A stretch of 64,000 nucleotides of DNA from Pseudomonas sp. DG56-2. GTDB taxonomy: Bacteria > Pseudomonadota > Gammaproteobacteria > Pseudomonadales > Pseudomonadaceae. Below the pieces are notes generated by a model. That model saw only the letters and a program-made list of their open reading frames with translations. It did not search any database and had not been told where the DNA came from. Below, one piece after another: positions 28,918 to 37,893 of this stretch. The DNA is taken from positions 1,070,501-1,134,500 of the forward strand of contig NZ_CP032311.1 in NCBI RefSeq assembly GCF_004803755.1, given 5' to 3'. Every line of letters starts with the position of its first letter. Positions within the stretch are counted from its first letter, which is position 1. The translations under genes were made by a program, and so were the position numbers.

Positions 28918-29982
28918 TCAGTCACCGTCGTTGGCATTGAAGCCCAGCTGAATGCCCAGCGCCTTGGCCAACTCGCCTTCATGCAGGCGGTGGACGACGT
29001 TGAGGCTGTCATAGATATCGTTGAGTTGCTGGCGACCGGCTTCGTCTTCAAGCAGTTCGCCCAGCGGCTTCTGTGCGCCGTTCAGCAGTTTCACTGCGTT
29101 GGCGTAGGCCGCGTCGATCTTATCGGCCAGGGCTTTCTGGTCCTTGCCCAGCAAGCCGCGCAGCCCCTGGTTGTCGACACCTACCCACACGGTTTGTGCA
29201 GCGCTCAGGCTGGCTTCCAGGCTTTTGAGCGAGGAATGGCTGCGCCAGGCTTCTGCCTGCAAAGGCTGAGGAATGCCTTTGCTCAGGCGGCCCATGGGCG
29301 CGCCGAGTTTTTTCTTCAACGAATCCAGTGCGGTAACCTGCGCACGCAGCACATCAGCGATGGCTTCATGGGAGTCGGCGTAACGCTGGTTGGGGAACTT
29401 GGTCATCTGCGCGAGCATGCCGTCGGTGTTGTTCCAGCCTTTGAGAATCTCTTCGGCCAGGGCTTTCTGATGTTCACCAATGGCGACCAGCAACGGGCAA
29501 TAGCGGGCCTTCTGTTCGGCGCTGGCGATGTCTGGCTTGCTGTCGAACAGAATGTACTCGTAGGCGGACAGGCCGCGCACTACCACGCTGGACTTGGCAA
29601 GGCTTGCAGCATCGACCGGCTTGTCGGCGCCCACCAGTTGCTCGACCTGACGACCGACCAGGTTTTTCTTGTCGGGCCAGAACTGTACTTGCCAGGCGCG
29701 GTTGCCTTCGGCCAATGGGCCGATCAACAGCGGTTGCAGCTCGGCCCAGGCTTTTTGCGCGTGCAGAAAGTCGGCGCGTGCCGTGGCAAGGTCCGACTTG
29801 CCTTCACAGTAAGCCAGGGCGCTGACAGCCAGTTGACGGTCAGCTTCTACCCAGCGGCTGTAGGTCGGCAAGATCACTTGCTTGGCAATGGCCGCAGATG
29901 TCACGGCTTGAGGGTCCTGCGGCGAGCAGGCGCCCAAGGCAAGAGCGGCGAGGCTGGTGAACAACAGTTTAGGTCGGAACAT
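28918..29982 (-). CDS. Second imelysin-family lipoprotein
   Basis: A 354-residue protein with lipoprotein signal MFRPKLLFTSLAALALGACSP (lipobox LGAC, lipidated Cys19). The rest is the helical imelysin fold. The GxHxxE motif of imelysins is represented by GLSAYEYILF, so the His is replaced and only Glu is kept. Imelysins are periplasmic or surface proteins tied to iron uptake. It is 16 bases downstream of the DUF1111 gene and is likely co-transcribed with it and with DUF1513. Confidence 0.85.
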   Translation of the reverse strand: MFRPKLLFTSLAALALGACSPQDPQAVTSAAIAKQVILPTYSRWVEADRQLAVSALAYCEGKSDLATARADFLHAQKAWAELQPLLIGPLAEGNRAWQVQFWPDKKNLVGRQVEQLVGADKPVDAASLAKSSVVVRGLSAYEYILFDSKPDIASAEQKARYCPLLVAIGEHQKALAEEILKGWNNTDGMLAQMTKFPNQRYADSHEAIADVLRAQVTALDSLKKKLGAPMGRLSKGIPQPLQAEAWRSHSSLKSLEASLSAAQTVWVGVDNQGLRGLLGKDQKALADKIDAAYANAVKLLNGAQKPLGELLEDEAGRQQLNDIYDSLNVVHRLHEGELAKALGIQLGFNANDGD

Positions 29983-29998
29983 GCCCGGCTCCTTGGTC

Positions 29999-31426
29999 TT
30001 AAAGTGAATTCAGGAACGCCAGCAACGCGGTGCGTTGCTCGGCATTGAAGGTCAATACATGCTGCTTGGCCGCTTCCGCTTCGCCGCCGTGCCACAGCAC
30101 GGCTTCGAGCAAATTGCGGGCACGACCATCATGAAGAAACTGGGTATGGCCACTGACCGTTTCGGTCAGGCCAATGCCCCACAGCGGTGGCGTGCGCCAG
30201 TCCTGGCCGCTGGCGGCAAACTCGCTGCGGTTGTCGGCAAGACCAGGGCCCATGTCGTGCAACAGCAAATCGCTGTAAGGGCGAATGAGTTGGTTGGCCA
30301 GCTCGGGTTCGGCGGCATCGGCAGCGGTGGTAAAACTTGGGGTATGGCAACTTTGGCAGCCAGCCTGATGGAACAGGTTTTTCCCGGCAAGCACTTGAGG
30401 CGAGTCGACGTCCTGACGCGCAGGTACCGCCAGGTTGCGGGTGTAGAACAGGATCAGGCGAAGAATGTTGTCACTGATTTCAGGTTCGCCATTGGCACCG
30501 TTGCCATTGGGGGCCTTCAGGCAGTCGACCTGGCTCGGGGTGCAGTCATCCATCGGCCGCAGGCTGGTAGTCAGGCCCATGTCGCCGGACGCGGCGTGCA
30601 CGTTTTGCTGGTTGATATTGGGTTGTCCGGCCTTCCAGCCAAAGCGACCCAGGACCGTTTTGCCCTGGGCATCGTCCCAGACCTGGTTGGCGCGGCCACG
30701 GATACCGTCTCCGTTGCGATCTTCGGGATCGGCATTGGCCAGGATCGCTGCTTCGGGTATGGCTTCGAGGAGGCCCAAGCCAATCATGGGCGGGGCGACC
30801 CGGGCAGAAAAGCGTGTATCAGGGTGCATGGGGCCGTAGCCGAGCTGGGTGATCTGTAGCTGCGGCTGACGCAACTCGACACGGCTACCGTCCTTGAACA
30901 CGACGGGTACGGGTGTGTATTGAACGCGTACTTTGCCCTCGGGGGCAACGCCTGGTACGGCCATGTCCTGGAGTTGGCCGCCATAGACCGGTTCGGGAAC
31001 AATCCCCAGTTGCTCGATGACTTTGGCGTACTGCGGCTGGTCAGGGATCGACAGGCGCACGAGCATCGACACTGCATGCTTGGCTGAAGGGCCAGGCGGA
31101 TGGCCGCGACCGTCCTTGATGTGGCAGTTCTGACAAGCATTGGAGTTGAACAACGGGCCGAGTCCATCGCGGGCGGTGGTGGTCGCCGGAGCGATCACCC
31201 AAGGGTTGCGAAAGAAACTGTTGCCAACACTGAAGTCCAGGCGTCGGCTTGGCGCCAGGTTGGCCGAGGGCATCGAGTAGGCATTCTGGTCGCGCTTGTT
31301 GACGGTGGTTTTGCCACCGGCAAAGGCCTCGCCGGGTTCAGCCTGGGTAAAACGCGGGGCGTCGTCGCAGCCGGCCAGAGTCATGGCCAGAAGCAGGGGG
31401 CTGAGACGGAGCAGCGACGAAGACAT
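29999..31426 (-). CDS. DUF1111 di-heme cytochrome-like lipoprotein (thiol-oxidoreductase-like)
   Basis: A 475-residue lipoprotein (MSSSLLRLSPLLLAMTLAGC, lipobox LAGC). It has two c-type heme-binding motifs, NACQNCH near residue 98 and AGCQSCH in the C-terminal half. DUF1111 proteins resemble di-heme peroxidases and are found with imelysins and DUF1513 in iron-regulated clusters; the electron donor and substrate are unknown. ATG 31426 is preferred over TTG 31429, with AGGAT upstream. A terminator and about 220 bases separate it from the upstream icmP gene, so it probably has its own promoter in addition to read-through. Confidence 0.85.
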   Translation of the reverse strand: MSSSLLRLSPLLLAMTLAGCDDAPRFTQAEPGEAFAGGKTTVNKRDQNAYSMPSANLAPSRRLDFSVGNSFFRNPWVIAPATTTARDGLGPLFNSNACQNCHIKDGRGHPPGPSAKHAVSMLVRLSIPDQPQYAKVIEQLGIVPEPVYGGQLQDMAVPGVAPEGKVRVQYTPVPVVFKDGSRVELRQPQLQITQLGYGPMHPDTRFSARVAPPMIGLGLLEAIPEAAILANADPEDRNGDGIRGRANQVWDDAQGKTVLGRFGWKAGQPNINQQNVHAASGDMGLTTSLRPMDDCTPSQVDCLKAPNGNGANGEPEISDNILRLILFYTRNLAVPARQDVDSPQVLAGKNLFHQAGCQSCHTPSFTTAADAAEPELANQLIRPYSDLLLHDMGPGLADNRSEFAASGQDWRTPPLWGIGLTETVSGHTQFLHDGRARNLLEAVLWHGGEAEAAKQHVLTFNAEQRTALLAFLNSL

Positions 31427-31603
31427 CAAGAATCCTGAGCTTGAGCTAAAAAACCGGCGTGCAAGCTTAGCAGGCTCAGGAACATGGAATAAGAGGGATT
31501 TGCGTTAGCTTGATGAAATCTGTCTTTGTTTATCGGGGCGCGCAATGCACCATCGCAGTTGTTACCCGCTTGGTGGGGGGGCAGCCGTAGGGGAACGGAA
31601 ACG

Positions 31604-31631
31604 AAAAAGCGACCCGAGCGGGTCGCTTTTT
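31604..31631. terminator. Bidirectional intrinsic terminator after icmP
   Basis: AAAAAGCGACCC and GGGTCGCTTTTT form a perfect 12-bp stem with a GAGC loop. It lies 17 bases past the icmP stop on the minus strand, and A and T runs on either side make it work both ways. Confidence 0.9.
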
Positions 31632-31648
31632 CAGGTCCAGCCGCTTGA

Positions 31649-32980
31649 TCAGAATTCGTGATCAGCGGTGTCTGGGTTGAGGTTGGTGATGCCCAGCTTG
31701 CCAGCGGCTTGTTCGATTGCGCCGGTCTGCTTGACCAGGGAGGCGATTGCGTCGCGTACGATCTGGTTGCCGGCGGTGTTGTCGGCAGCGATCAGTTGAT
31801 CGTAGTGCTCGCCTTTGAGGGCGTGATCGACAATTACCTGGATTTTCGCTTCGGTCGCTTCCAGGTCGGCCTTCAGCGTGGTGTCGGTGGCGGGGTCGAT
31901 TTTGGCTACCAGCGACGACAGGCTAGGGCCGGTCAGCTTGGTGCCATCGGCGCGAGTGTACTCGCCCAGGTAGACGTTACGGATACCCTTGGCGTCGTAG
32001 AAGTGCGAGTAGTGGGTGTTGTCGCTGAAGCAGTCGTGCTCGTCCTCAGGCGAATTGGCTTCCAGGGAAACCTTCATGCGCTCGCCGGCCAGTTCACCCA
32101 GCGACAAGCTACCCATGCCGAACAGCATTTTGCGCAGGCCGTCGGTGACAGGCTCTGCCTCCAGCGTGGCGCGGTAGTTGGTGGCAACGTTCGGTGCCCA
32201 GTTGCCGACCATTTCTTCCAGGTCGCTGACCAGCAGTTGAGTCACGGCCTTGAGGTAGGCACGGCGACGCTCGTTGTGACCGCCAGTGGCGCCTGCGCCT
32301 TCCAGGTAGTCAGAGGCTGGACGAGCACCGGCGCCTGGGCCGGTGCCGTTCAGGTCCTGGCCCCAGAGGAGGAATTCGATGGCGTGGTAGCCGGTAGCGA
32401 CGTTGGCTTCGGAACCGCCCAGTTCATTCAGACTGGCCAGTTTTTCTGGGGTGATTTCCTTCACGTCGATCTTGTCTTCGCCGACCTGAATCTCGGTGTT
32501 GGCGATGATATTGGCCGAAGCGCCTGGGTTGCCCAGTGCGTGCTCGTAGCTGGCGTCGACGTAGTCGATCAGGCCTTCGTCCAGAGGCCAGGCGTTAACT
32601 TGGCCTTCCCAGTCGTCGATGATGGTGTTACCGAAACGGAATACTTCGCTCTGCAGGTAAGGCACGCGAGAAGCGACCCAGGCAGCTTTGGCAGCCTTGA
32701 GGGTTTCATCGTTAGGCGTGGCGAGGAAAGCGTCGATAGCGGTCTGCAGGGTTTTGGCGGTGCTCAGCGAGTCGCTGTAGACGGCGTGAACGATGTCGGC
32801 GTAGTGCTTGACCACAGCCTTGGCAGCGGCCTCGTCGACGGCACCTGCGGTAGCGGCGGCGGCAGATGGGGCCGGGGCTTGGGCTTGCGGTGCGGCGGCC
32901 TTGTCCTTGTCGTCGCCACAACCGGCGAGAGAGATGGCAATGGCCAACAGACTGGCGGTGGCCAGAGGCATACGAATCAT
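31649..32980 (-). CDS. icmP: Imelysin-family lipoprotein IcmP
   Basis: A 443-residue protein with lipoprotein signal (LLAIAISLAGC; lipidated Cys) and a low-complexity Ala/Pro/Gln linker. Its imelysin domain carries the canonical GxHxxE motif, GYHAIEFLLWGQDLNGTG. P. aeruginosa IcmP (PA4370) was described as an insulin-cleaving, metal-dependent protein, while structural studies of relatives suggest iron-binding rather than protease function. The start ATG 32980 follows AGGA; the in-frame extension to 33028 is rejected. A candidate Fur site lies about 60 bases upstream. Confidence 0.88.
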   Translation of the reverse strand: MIRMPLATASLLAIAISLAGCGDDKDKAAAPQAQAPAPSAAAATAGAVDEAAAKAVVKHYADIVHAVYSDSLSTAKTLQTAIDAFLATPNDETLKAAKAAWVASRVPYLQSEVFRFGNTIIDDWEGQVNAWPLDEGLIDYVDASYEHALGNPGASANIIANTEIQVGEDKIDVKEITPEKLASLNELGGSEANVATGYHAIEFLLWGQDLNGTGPGAGARPASDYLEGAGATGGHNERRRAYLKAVTQLLVSDLEEMVGNWAPNVATNYRATLEAEPVTDGLRKMLFGMGSLSLGELAGERMKVSLEANSPEDEHDCFSDNTHYSHFYDAKGIRNVYLGEYTRADGTKLTGPSLSSLVAKIDPATDTTLKADLEATEAKIQVIVDHALKGEHYDQLIAADNTAGNQIVRDAIASLVKQTGAIEQAAGKLGITNLNPDTADHEF

Positions 32981-33039
32981 GGTGAATTCCTGCGTCGAGA
33001 GGTTGGACAGGCGTACCGAGGTACGCAAAACTGCAACAT

Positions 33040-33058
33040 AATGCGAAAGATTTGCATT
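33040..33058 (-). promoter_or_regulatory. Candidate Fur box upstream of icmP
   Basis: The 19 bases AATGCGAAAGATTTGCATT form an imperfect palindrome; the two 9-base halves match at seven of nine positions. AT content and size fit Pseudomonas Fur boxes. The site is about 60 bases before the icmP ATG, a normal operator position. Confidence 0.5.
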
Positions 33059-33129
33059 TTGTGTAAAGAGGCAGCCACGTAAATATTCAAATGCGTGTAT
33101 CTGCCTGTTCGCTCAATGTCTTCAGGGGT

Positions 33130-35181
33130 TTAGAGAATCGAAACTTGATTGCGCTGCGCTTGGCGCAGGAAGGCCGTCAACTCCCTCGCTGGCAGCGGCT
33201 TGCTGTAGTGGTAGCCCTGACCTTCATGACAGCCCTGGGCAATGATGTAGGCCTCTTGCTCGGCAGTTTCGACACCTTCGGCGATAACCTGCATGCCCAG
33301 GCTCTTGCCCAATTGAATGATGGCGCGAACGATGGTGGCATCATCGTCGTCATCGAACAGGTCCTGGACGAAGCTCTTGTCGATCTTGATCTTGTCCAGC
33401 GGCAGTGATTTCAGGTAGCTGAGCGAAGAGTAGCCGGTACCAAAGTCGTCAATGGCGATCAGTGCGCCGGAGCGCCGCAGGCTCAGCAAGTGTTGGGCGG
33501 CGGTGCTGATGTCTTCCATCAGGCCGGTTTCCGTAACCTCCAGTTCCAGGCTGCGTGGCGGCAGGCGATAGATTTGCAGCAGGTTGTTGACCACTCGCGG
33601 CAGCTCGTTGTGGTGCAGTTGCACAGTCGAGAGGTTGACCGCCATGCGCAATTCGCTGAAGCCTTGATCGTGCCATTCGCGCAATTGCCGGCACGCCTGA
33701 TCGAGTATCCACTCGCCAATGGTGATGATGTTGCCGTTCTGTTCCGCCAAGGGAATGAACTGGTCCGGGGGCACTAAGCCCAACTCCGGATGCTGCCAGC
33801 GCAGCAGGGCCTCGACACCGACCACACGATGATCGCGGTAGCTGATCTGTGGCTGGTAGACCAGGTACAGTTGATTGCGCGGCAGGGCTTCGCGCAGGTC
33901 TTTTTCCAGCTCCCGGCGACGGCGCATTTCGCTGTCGACGCTGGCGATGTAGAACTGGTAGCGATTGCGCGAGCGAGTCTTGGCCAGGGTCATGGTCTGC
34001 TCGGCTTTTTGCAGCAGTTTTTCGGTGCTGTCGCCGTCTTCCGGGAACAAGGTGATACCGATCGTTGCCCGCAGGCGGATTTCCTGATGGTCGAGGGCGA
34101 AGGGCGCCTCCAGGTCATCGAGAATGCTTTGCGCCAGTTCGGCGGCTTCGTAGGGCTGCTCTATGTCAGCCTGGACCAGAGCAAACTGGTCGCCACCCAA
34201 GCGTGCGAGGGCACCAAGACGACCGCTGTGGGCGCGCAGGCGATCAGCCAGGGCCAACAGCAGCTGGTCCCCAGTCTGATAGCTGAATTGCTCATTGATA
34301 CCTTTGAAGTCATCCAGGCCAACACACAACACGGCGACCCGGCGTTGCAGGCGCCCGGCGTCGACGAGGATCTTGTCCAGTTGCTGTTGAAGTTGCTGGC
34401 GGTTGGGCAGGCCGGTGAGAAAGTCGTACTGGGCCATGCGCAACAGGCTGTTCTCGGCCTCGTGGCGCAAATGTGTATTGCGCTCGATCGAGGCCAGAAG
34501 CTGGTTTGCGGTATTGACCCATACACCCAGTTCGTTGCGCTCGTGCCCCTTGATCAGCGGTAACTGGTGCTGGCTGGGGCGGTCGGGATTGATCTGGGTA
34601 AGGTGCTCGATGATTTTTGACAGGGGCTTGGTCAACATCCAGTGATACACCAGATACAGCACCAGGCCCATGGCCAGGGCGCGAAGCACGCCGGATATGA
34701 AGATGATGACCGAATTGACCAGGAAGCCCGCGCCATAGGCGGCCGTGTCGAGGGTAATGCTCAAGTCGCCATAATATTCGCTGTAGGGGCCACGGCCGAC
34801 CAGTTGCGTGGTGAACGTGCGCTCCTGTCCGAGAATCAGGTCGGTCAACCAGCGCGAGGACGACTCCTGCAGGGGGCGGTTTTTCTCGGCGAGCATGGTC
34901 TCATTGGGATGGCCAATGGAAGCCATGCGCACGGATTCGTCCTGGAACAACCCCTCCATTACCTGCATGCCCATTTCCTTGTCCAGGCTATAGACCGCCT
35001 GGGTGGATGGGTCGCGAAACATGTCGAGAATTCGCTGGGCATCGTTGGCCACTGCCTGACGCGTCTTGTAGGCGTCGAAGACGATCTGCGCACAACTGAG
35101 AACGACACCAACCACCAGTGCCGAGAGCAGTACGACCCTGAGCAACTTGACCGATAAGCTGTTTTTAAGTTCCAGCTTCAA
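33130..35181 (-). CDS. bifA: Cyclic-di-GMP phosphodiesterase BifA
   Basis: BifA degrades c-di-GMP and controls biofilm formation and swarming in Pseudomonas. The 683-residue protein has TM helices near the N-terminus and around 158-187, a periplasmic domain between, a HAMP-like linker, a degenerate GGDEF domain (RLGGDQF) and an active EAL domain (EALLRW, NLSTVQLH, DDFGTGYSSLSYL, EGVET). The family N-terminus MKLELKNSLSVKLLR is matched only if translation begins at TTG 35181, which has AAGGA seven bases upstream; ATG codons at 35211/35214 would add an unsupported stretch. Confidence 0.92.
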   Translation of the reverse strand: MKLELKNSLSVKLLRVVLLSALVVGVVLSCAQIVFDAYKTRQAVANDAQRILDMFRDPSTQAVYSLDKEMGMQVMEGLFQDESVRMASIGHPNETMLAEKNRPLQESSSRWLTDLILGQERTFTTQLVGRGPYSEYYGDLSITLDTAAYGAGFLVNSVIIFISGVLRALAMGLVLYLVYHWMLTKPLSKIIEHLTQINPDRPSQHQLPLIKGHERNELGVWVNTANQLLASIERNTHLRHEAENSLLRMAQYDFLTGLPNRQQLQQQLDKILVDAGRLQRRVAVLCVGLDDFKGINEQFSYQTGDQLLLALADRLRAHSGRLGALARLGGDQFALVQADIEQPYEAAELAQSILDDLEAPFALDHQEIRLRATIGITLFPEDGDSTEKLLQKAEQTMTLAKTRSRNRYQFYIASVDSEMRRRRELEKDLREALPRNQLYLVYQPQISYRDHRVVGVEALLRWQHPELGLVPPDQFIPLAEQNGNIITIGEWILDQACRQLREWHDQGFSELRMAVNLSTVQLHHNELPRVVNNLLQIYRLPPRSLELEVTETGLMEDISTAAQHLLSLRRSGALIAIDDFGTGYSSLSYLKSLPLDKIKIDKSFVQDLFDDDDDATIVRAIIQLGKSLGMQVIAEGVETAEQEAYIIAQGCHEGQGYHYSKPLPARELTAFLRQAQRNQVSIL

Positions 35182-35402
35182 TGGGGTTTCCTTAATCCAT
35201 GCGCATGACATCATTTTGCCATCAATTTTGGCAATCCACTATCGGCCGTTGTCACAACCTTCACGCTAAAGGCGAAGTGTTTCCTGCAATCTCTTTATCG
35301 GATGCCCGGCCTTGCGACTTTAATACTGAAAGTGAACTTTCCAAGAGTTGATGTTAGCGCGGTATCAGCATGGAGCAAGAGCCAGTCGCTGTCTCTAAGT
35401 CG

Positions 35403-35432
35403 AAAAAAAACCCGGACAAGCCGGGTTTTTTT
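35403..35432. terminator. Intrinsic terminator after sodB
   Basis: CCCGG and CCGGG form the stem around ACAAG, flanked by eight A residues and seven T residues. It follows the sodB stop on the minus strand by about 13 bases, and its symmetry suggests it also stops + strand transcription. Confidence 0.9.
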
Positions 35433-35444
35433 CACTGCGTTCGC

Positions 35445-36041
35445 TTAAGCGGTGAAGGTCTTGCCTTCGAACTGCTCAGCAACGAACTTCCAGTTGACCA
35501 GGTTCCAGAATGCCTCGACATACTTGGGACGCAGGTTGCGGTAGTCGATGTAGTAGGCATGTTCCCAGACGTCGCAAGTCAGCAGTGGGGTATCACCGCT
35601 GGTCAGCGGGCAGCCGGCGCCGATGGTGCTGGCCAGAGCCAGGGAACCGTCAGCCTTTTTCACCAGCCAGCCCCAACCGGAACCGAAGGTGCCGACGGAA
35701 GTCTTGGTGAACTCTTCCTTGAACTTGTCGAAGGAGCCGAATGCAGCGTTGATGGCTTCAGCCAGCGCACCGGTAGGTTGGCCACCAGCGTTTGGCGCCA
35801 GGCAGTTCCAGTAGAAGGTGTGGTTCCAGACCTGAGCGGCGTTGTTGAAGATACCGCCCGAGGAAGACTTGACGATCTCTTCCAGGGTTTTGCCTTCGAA
35901 CTCGGTGCCTGGGACCAAGTTGTTCAGGTTCACGACATAGGTGTTGTGGTGCTTGTCGTGGTGGAACTCCAAGGTTTCCTTGGAAATGTGCGGCTGCAGA
36001 GCGTCGTGTGCATAAGGCAGCGGCGGCAATTCAAAAGCCAT
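35445..36041 (-). CDS. sodB: Iron superoxide dismutase SodB
   Basis: A 198-residue cytoplasmic Fe-SOD that converts superoxide to peroxide and O2. Metal ligands are all present: His27 within [10 protein letters not shown], His74 in VWNHTFYW, and Asp157 and His161 in [11 protein letters not shown]. The N-terminus [15 protein letters not shown] is the SodB type. AGGAG precedes ATG 36041. A long in-frame open stretch continues upstream to 36704 but covers argO on the same strand in another frame, so it is rejected. Pseudomonas sodB is usually raised by iron via PrrF/Fur; no clear Fur box was seen here. Confidence 0.97.
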   Translation of the reverse strand: MAFELPPLPYAHDALQPHISKETLEFHHDKHHNTYVVNLNNLVPGTEFEGKTLEEIVKSSSGGIFNNAAQVWNHTFYWNCLAPNAGGQPTGALAEAINAAFGSFDKFKEEFTKTSVGTFGSGWGWLVKKADGSLALASTIGAGCPLTSGDTPLLTCDVWEHAYYIDYRNLRPKYVEAFWNLVNWKFVAEQFEGKTFTA

Positions 36042-36229
36042 GGTGATTCTCCTAATCAGGTCTGATGCGGTGAGCGCAAGGCCGATCACGGGCGGCCGGT
36101 GTGCGTCGGGGAGTTTGTACTCTTTGCGACGCAAGGGCTGGATCATAGCACCCGGCCCTGTGCTTAACCACGCAACAAGTGTAGGGGAAAGAGGTTCCAG
36201 AGCCTTCGAACCCGGCAGACGAGCGGCAA

Positions 36230-36829
36230 TCAGGCGAAGATCAACTGGGCCGCGACCGCGAACATCATCACCGCGACCATCAAGTCCAGCAGCCGCCAGG
36301 TGCCTGGGCGAGCCAGCCATGGGGCAAGCCAGGCGGCGCCCAGGGCCAGGGTGAAGAACCACAGCAGCGAAGCACTGGCCGCACCCGCCACGTAGGCGCC
36401 AGGCACAGTCTGTTGCGCGCCAAGGGAGCCGATCAGCAACACTGTGTCCAGATAAACGTGGGGGTTGAGCAGGGTGACGGCCAAGGCGCTGAGCAGCACC
36501 GCCCGGCGCGATCGCAGACCCTGGCCTTCTTCTTGTTGCAGGCTTTGTTTCGAGCAAGCGCGCAGCAATGCCTTGCTGCCGTACCAGATCAGGAAAACGG
36601 CGCCACCCCAGCGCGCCACCGCCAGCAAGGTCGGGTTTTGTGCCAGCACCGTTGCGAGGCCGAAGACCCCAGCGGCAACCAGCAAGGCGTCGCACAGCAC
36701 ACACAGCGCCGCCACCGGCAAATGATGTTCACGGCGCAGACTCTGGGCCAGGACGAAGGCATTCTGGGTGCCGATCGCCATGATCAGGCCGAAGGCGACC
36801 AACAGGCCGTTCAGGTAGCTTTGCCACAT
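36230..36829 (-). CDS. argO: LysE-family basic amino-acid exporter (ArgO-like)
   Basis: A 199-residue, six-helix exporter of the LysE/ArgO family that pumps out excess arginine or lysine. Family motifs are [22 protein letters not shown] (helix 1), [10 protein letters not shown] and [20 protein letters not shown]. It is divergent from the LysR regulator argP, the standard pair in which ArgP activates argO in response to arginine. GGAG lies eight bases before ATG 36829. The upstream in-frame extension to 36904 is rejected. Confidence 0.92.
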   Translation of the reverse strand: MWQSYLNGLLVAFGLIMAIGTQNAFVLAQSLRREHHLPVAALCVLCDALLVAAGVFGLATVLAQNPTLLAVARWGGAVFLIWYGSKALLRACSKQSLQQEEGQGLRSRRAVLLSALAVTLLNPHVYLDTVLLIGSLGAQQTVPGAYVAGAASASLLWFFTLALGAAWLAPWLARPGTWRLLDLMVAVMMFAVAAQLIFA

Positions 36830-36953
36830 AGGAAGCGCTCCACAAGCACCGGCAGGCGGCCGGCACGGAAATCGGAAAGAAGATGCTGGCCATTTTGCGG
36901 TCAAGGTCTGTATAAGAAAAACAAATAAAGCTGATCCGGCATTAGGAAAAATA

Positions 36954-37844
36954 ATGTTCGATTACAAATTGCTCTCGGCCCTCGCAGCAGTCATCGAGCA
37001 GGCCGGTTTCGAGCGCGCAGCGCAGGTGCTGGGCTTGTCGCAATCGGCGATCTCGCAGCGCATCAAACTGCTGGAGGCGCGCGTCGGGCAACCGGTGCTG
37101 ATCCGCGCCAACCCTCCGAGCCCAACCGATGTCGGCCGGCAGTTACTCAACCATGTGCAGCAGGTGCGCTTGCTGGAGCGTGACCTGCAAAGCCAGGTGC
37201 CAGCGCTTAACGAGGAGGGCATGCCGGAGCGCTTGCGCATCGCACTGAACGCCGACAGCCTGGCCACTTGGTGGGCGAGTGCGGTGGGGGCTTTTTGTGC
37301 CGACCAGCAGGTGTTGCTGGATCTGGTGGTGGAGGATCAGGAAGTCGGTCTCAAGCGCATGCGTGCCGGTGAAGTGGCCGCCTGCTTGTGTGGCAGTGAG
37401 CGGCCGGTCGCGGGTGCACGCAGTATTCTGCTGGGGGCCATGCGCTATCGTGCGCTGGCCAGTCCGGCCTTCATGGCGCGCTATTTTGCCGAAGGCTTCG
37501 ACGCCAAGCGCTTACCGCGCACCCCGGCGCTGGTCTTCGGGCCGGATGATTTTCTTCAGCACCGCTACCTGGCTACCTTGGGCAGCCAGGATGGCTTCAT
37601 GCATCACTTGTGTCCTTCTTCGGAAGGTTTCTTGCGCATGACCGAGGCGGGGCTGGGATGGGGACTCGTGCCCGAACTGCAGGTCCGTGAGCAGTTGGCC
37701 AGTGGGCGTCTGGTAGAAATTTCGGCGGATAAACCCATCGATGTGCCGTTGTACTGGCATCATTGGCGCAACGGCGGGCAACTGCTCGGGCAATTGACCG
37801 AGCACTTGCGACAGACCGCAAGGCAATGGCTGGTGCCCTTGTAG
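36954..37844 (+). CDS. argP: LysR-type regulator ArgP (IciA)
   Basis: A 296-residue LysR-family regulator. The N-terminal helix-turn-helix is FDYKLLSALAAVIEQAGFERAAQVLGLSQSAISQRIKLLEAR, the ArgP/IciA pattern. The co-inducer domain includes GEVAACLCGSERPVAG and LGWGLVPELQV. ArgP binds arginine or lysine and activates argO. The 124-base gap with divergent argO holds AT-rich sequence, TATAAGAAAAACAAATAAAG, suited to an A-tract LysR operator. AGGAAAA precedes ATG 36954. Confidence 0.93.
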   Translation: MFDYKLLSALAAVIEQAGFERAAQVLGLSQSAISQRIKLLEARVGQPVLIRANPPSPTDVGRQLLNHVQQVRLLERDLQSQVPALNEEGMPERLRIALNADSLATWWASAVGAFCADQQVLLDLVVEDQEVGLKRMRAGEVAACLCGSERPVAGARSILLGAMRYRALASPAFMARYFAEGFDAKRLPRTPALVFGPDDFLQHRYLATLGSQDGFMHHLCPSSEGFLRMTEAGLGWGLVPELQVREQLASGRLVEISADKPIDVPLYWHHWRNGGQLLGQLTEHLRQTARQWLVPL

Positions 37845-37893
37845 GCACGGGTAGCGTCAGCAGCATCTGAAAATTGGTTAGGCGGAGTGGTAC

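Noticed and set aside
31658..33082. 474-residue + strand frame over icmP
   Set aside because: Shadow of icmP; Gly/Val-rich translation without known domains, while icmP has lipobox and GxHxxE.
36042..36704. Long N-terminal extension of sodB
   Set aside because: Overlaps argO on the same strand in another frame and the SodB N-terminus is at 36041 with AGGAG.
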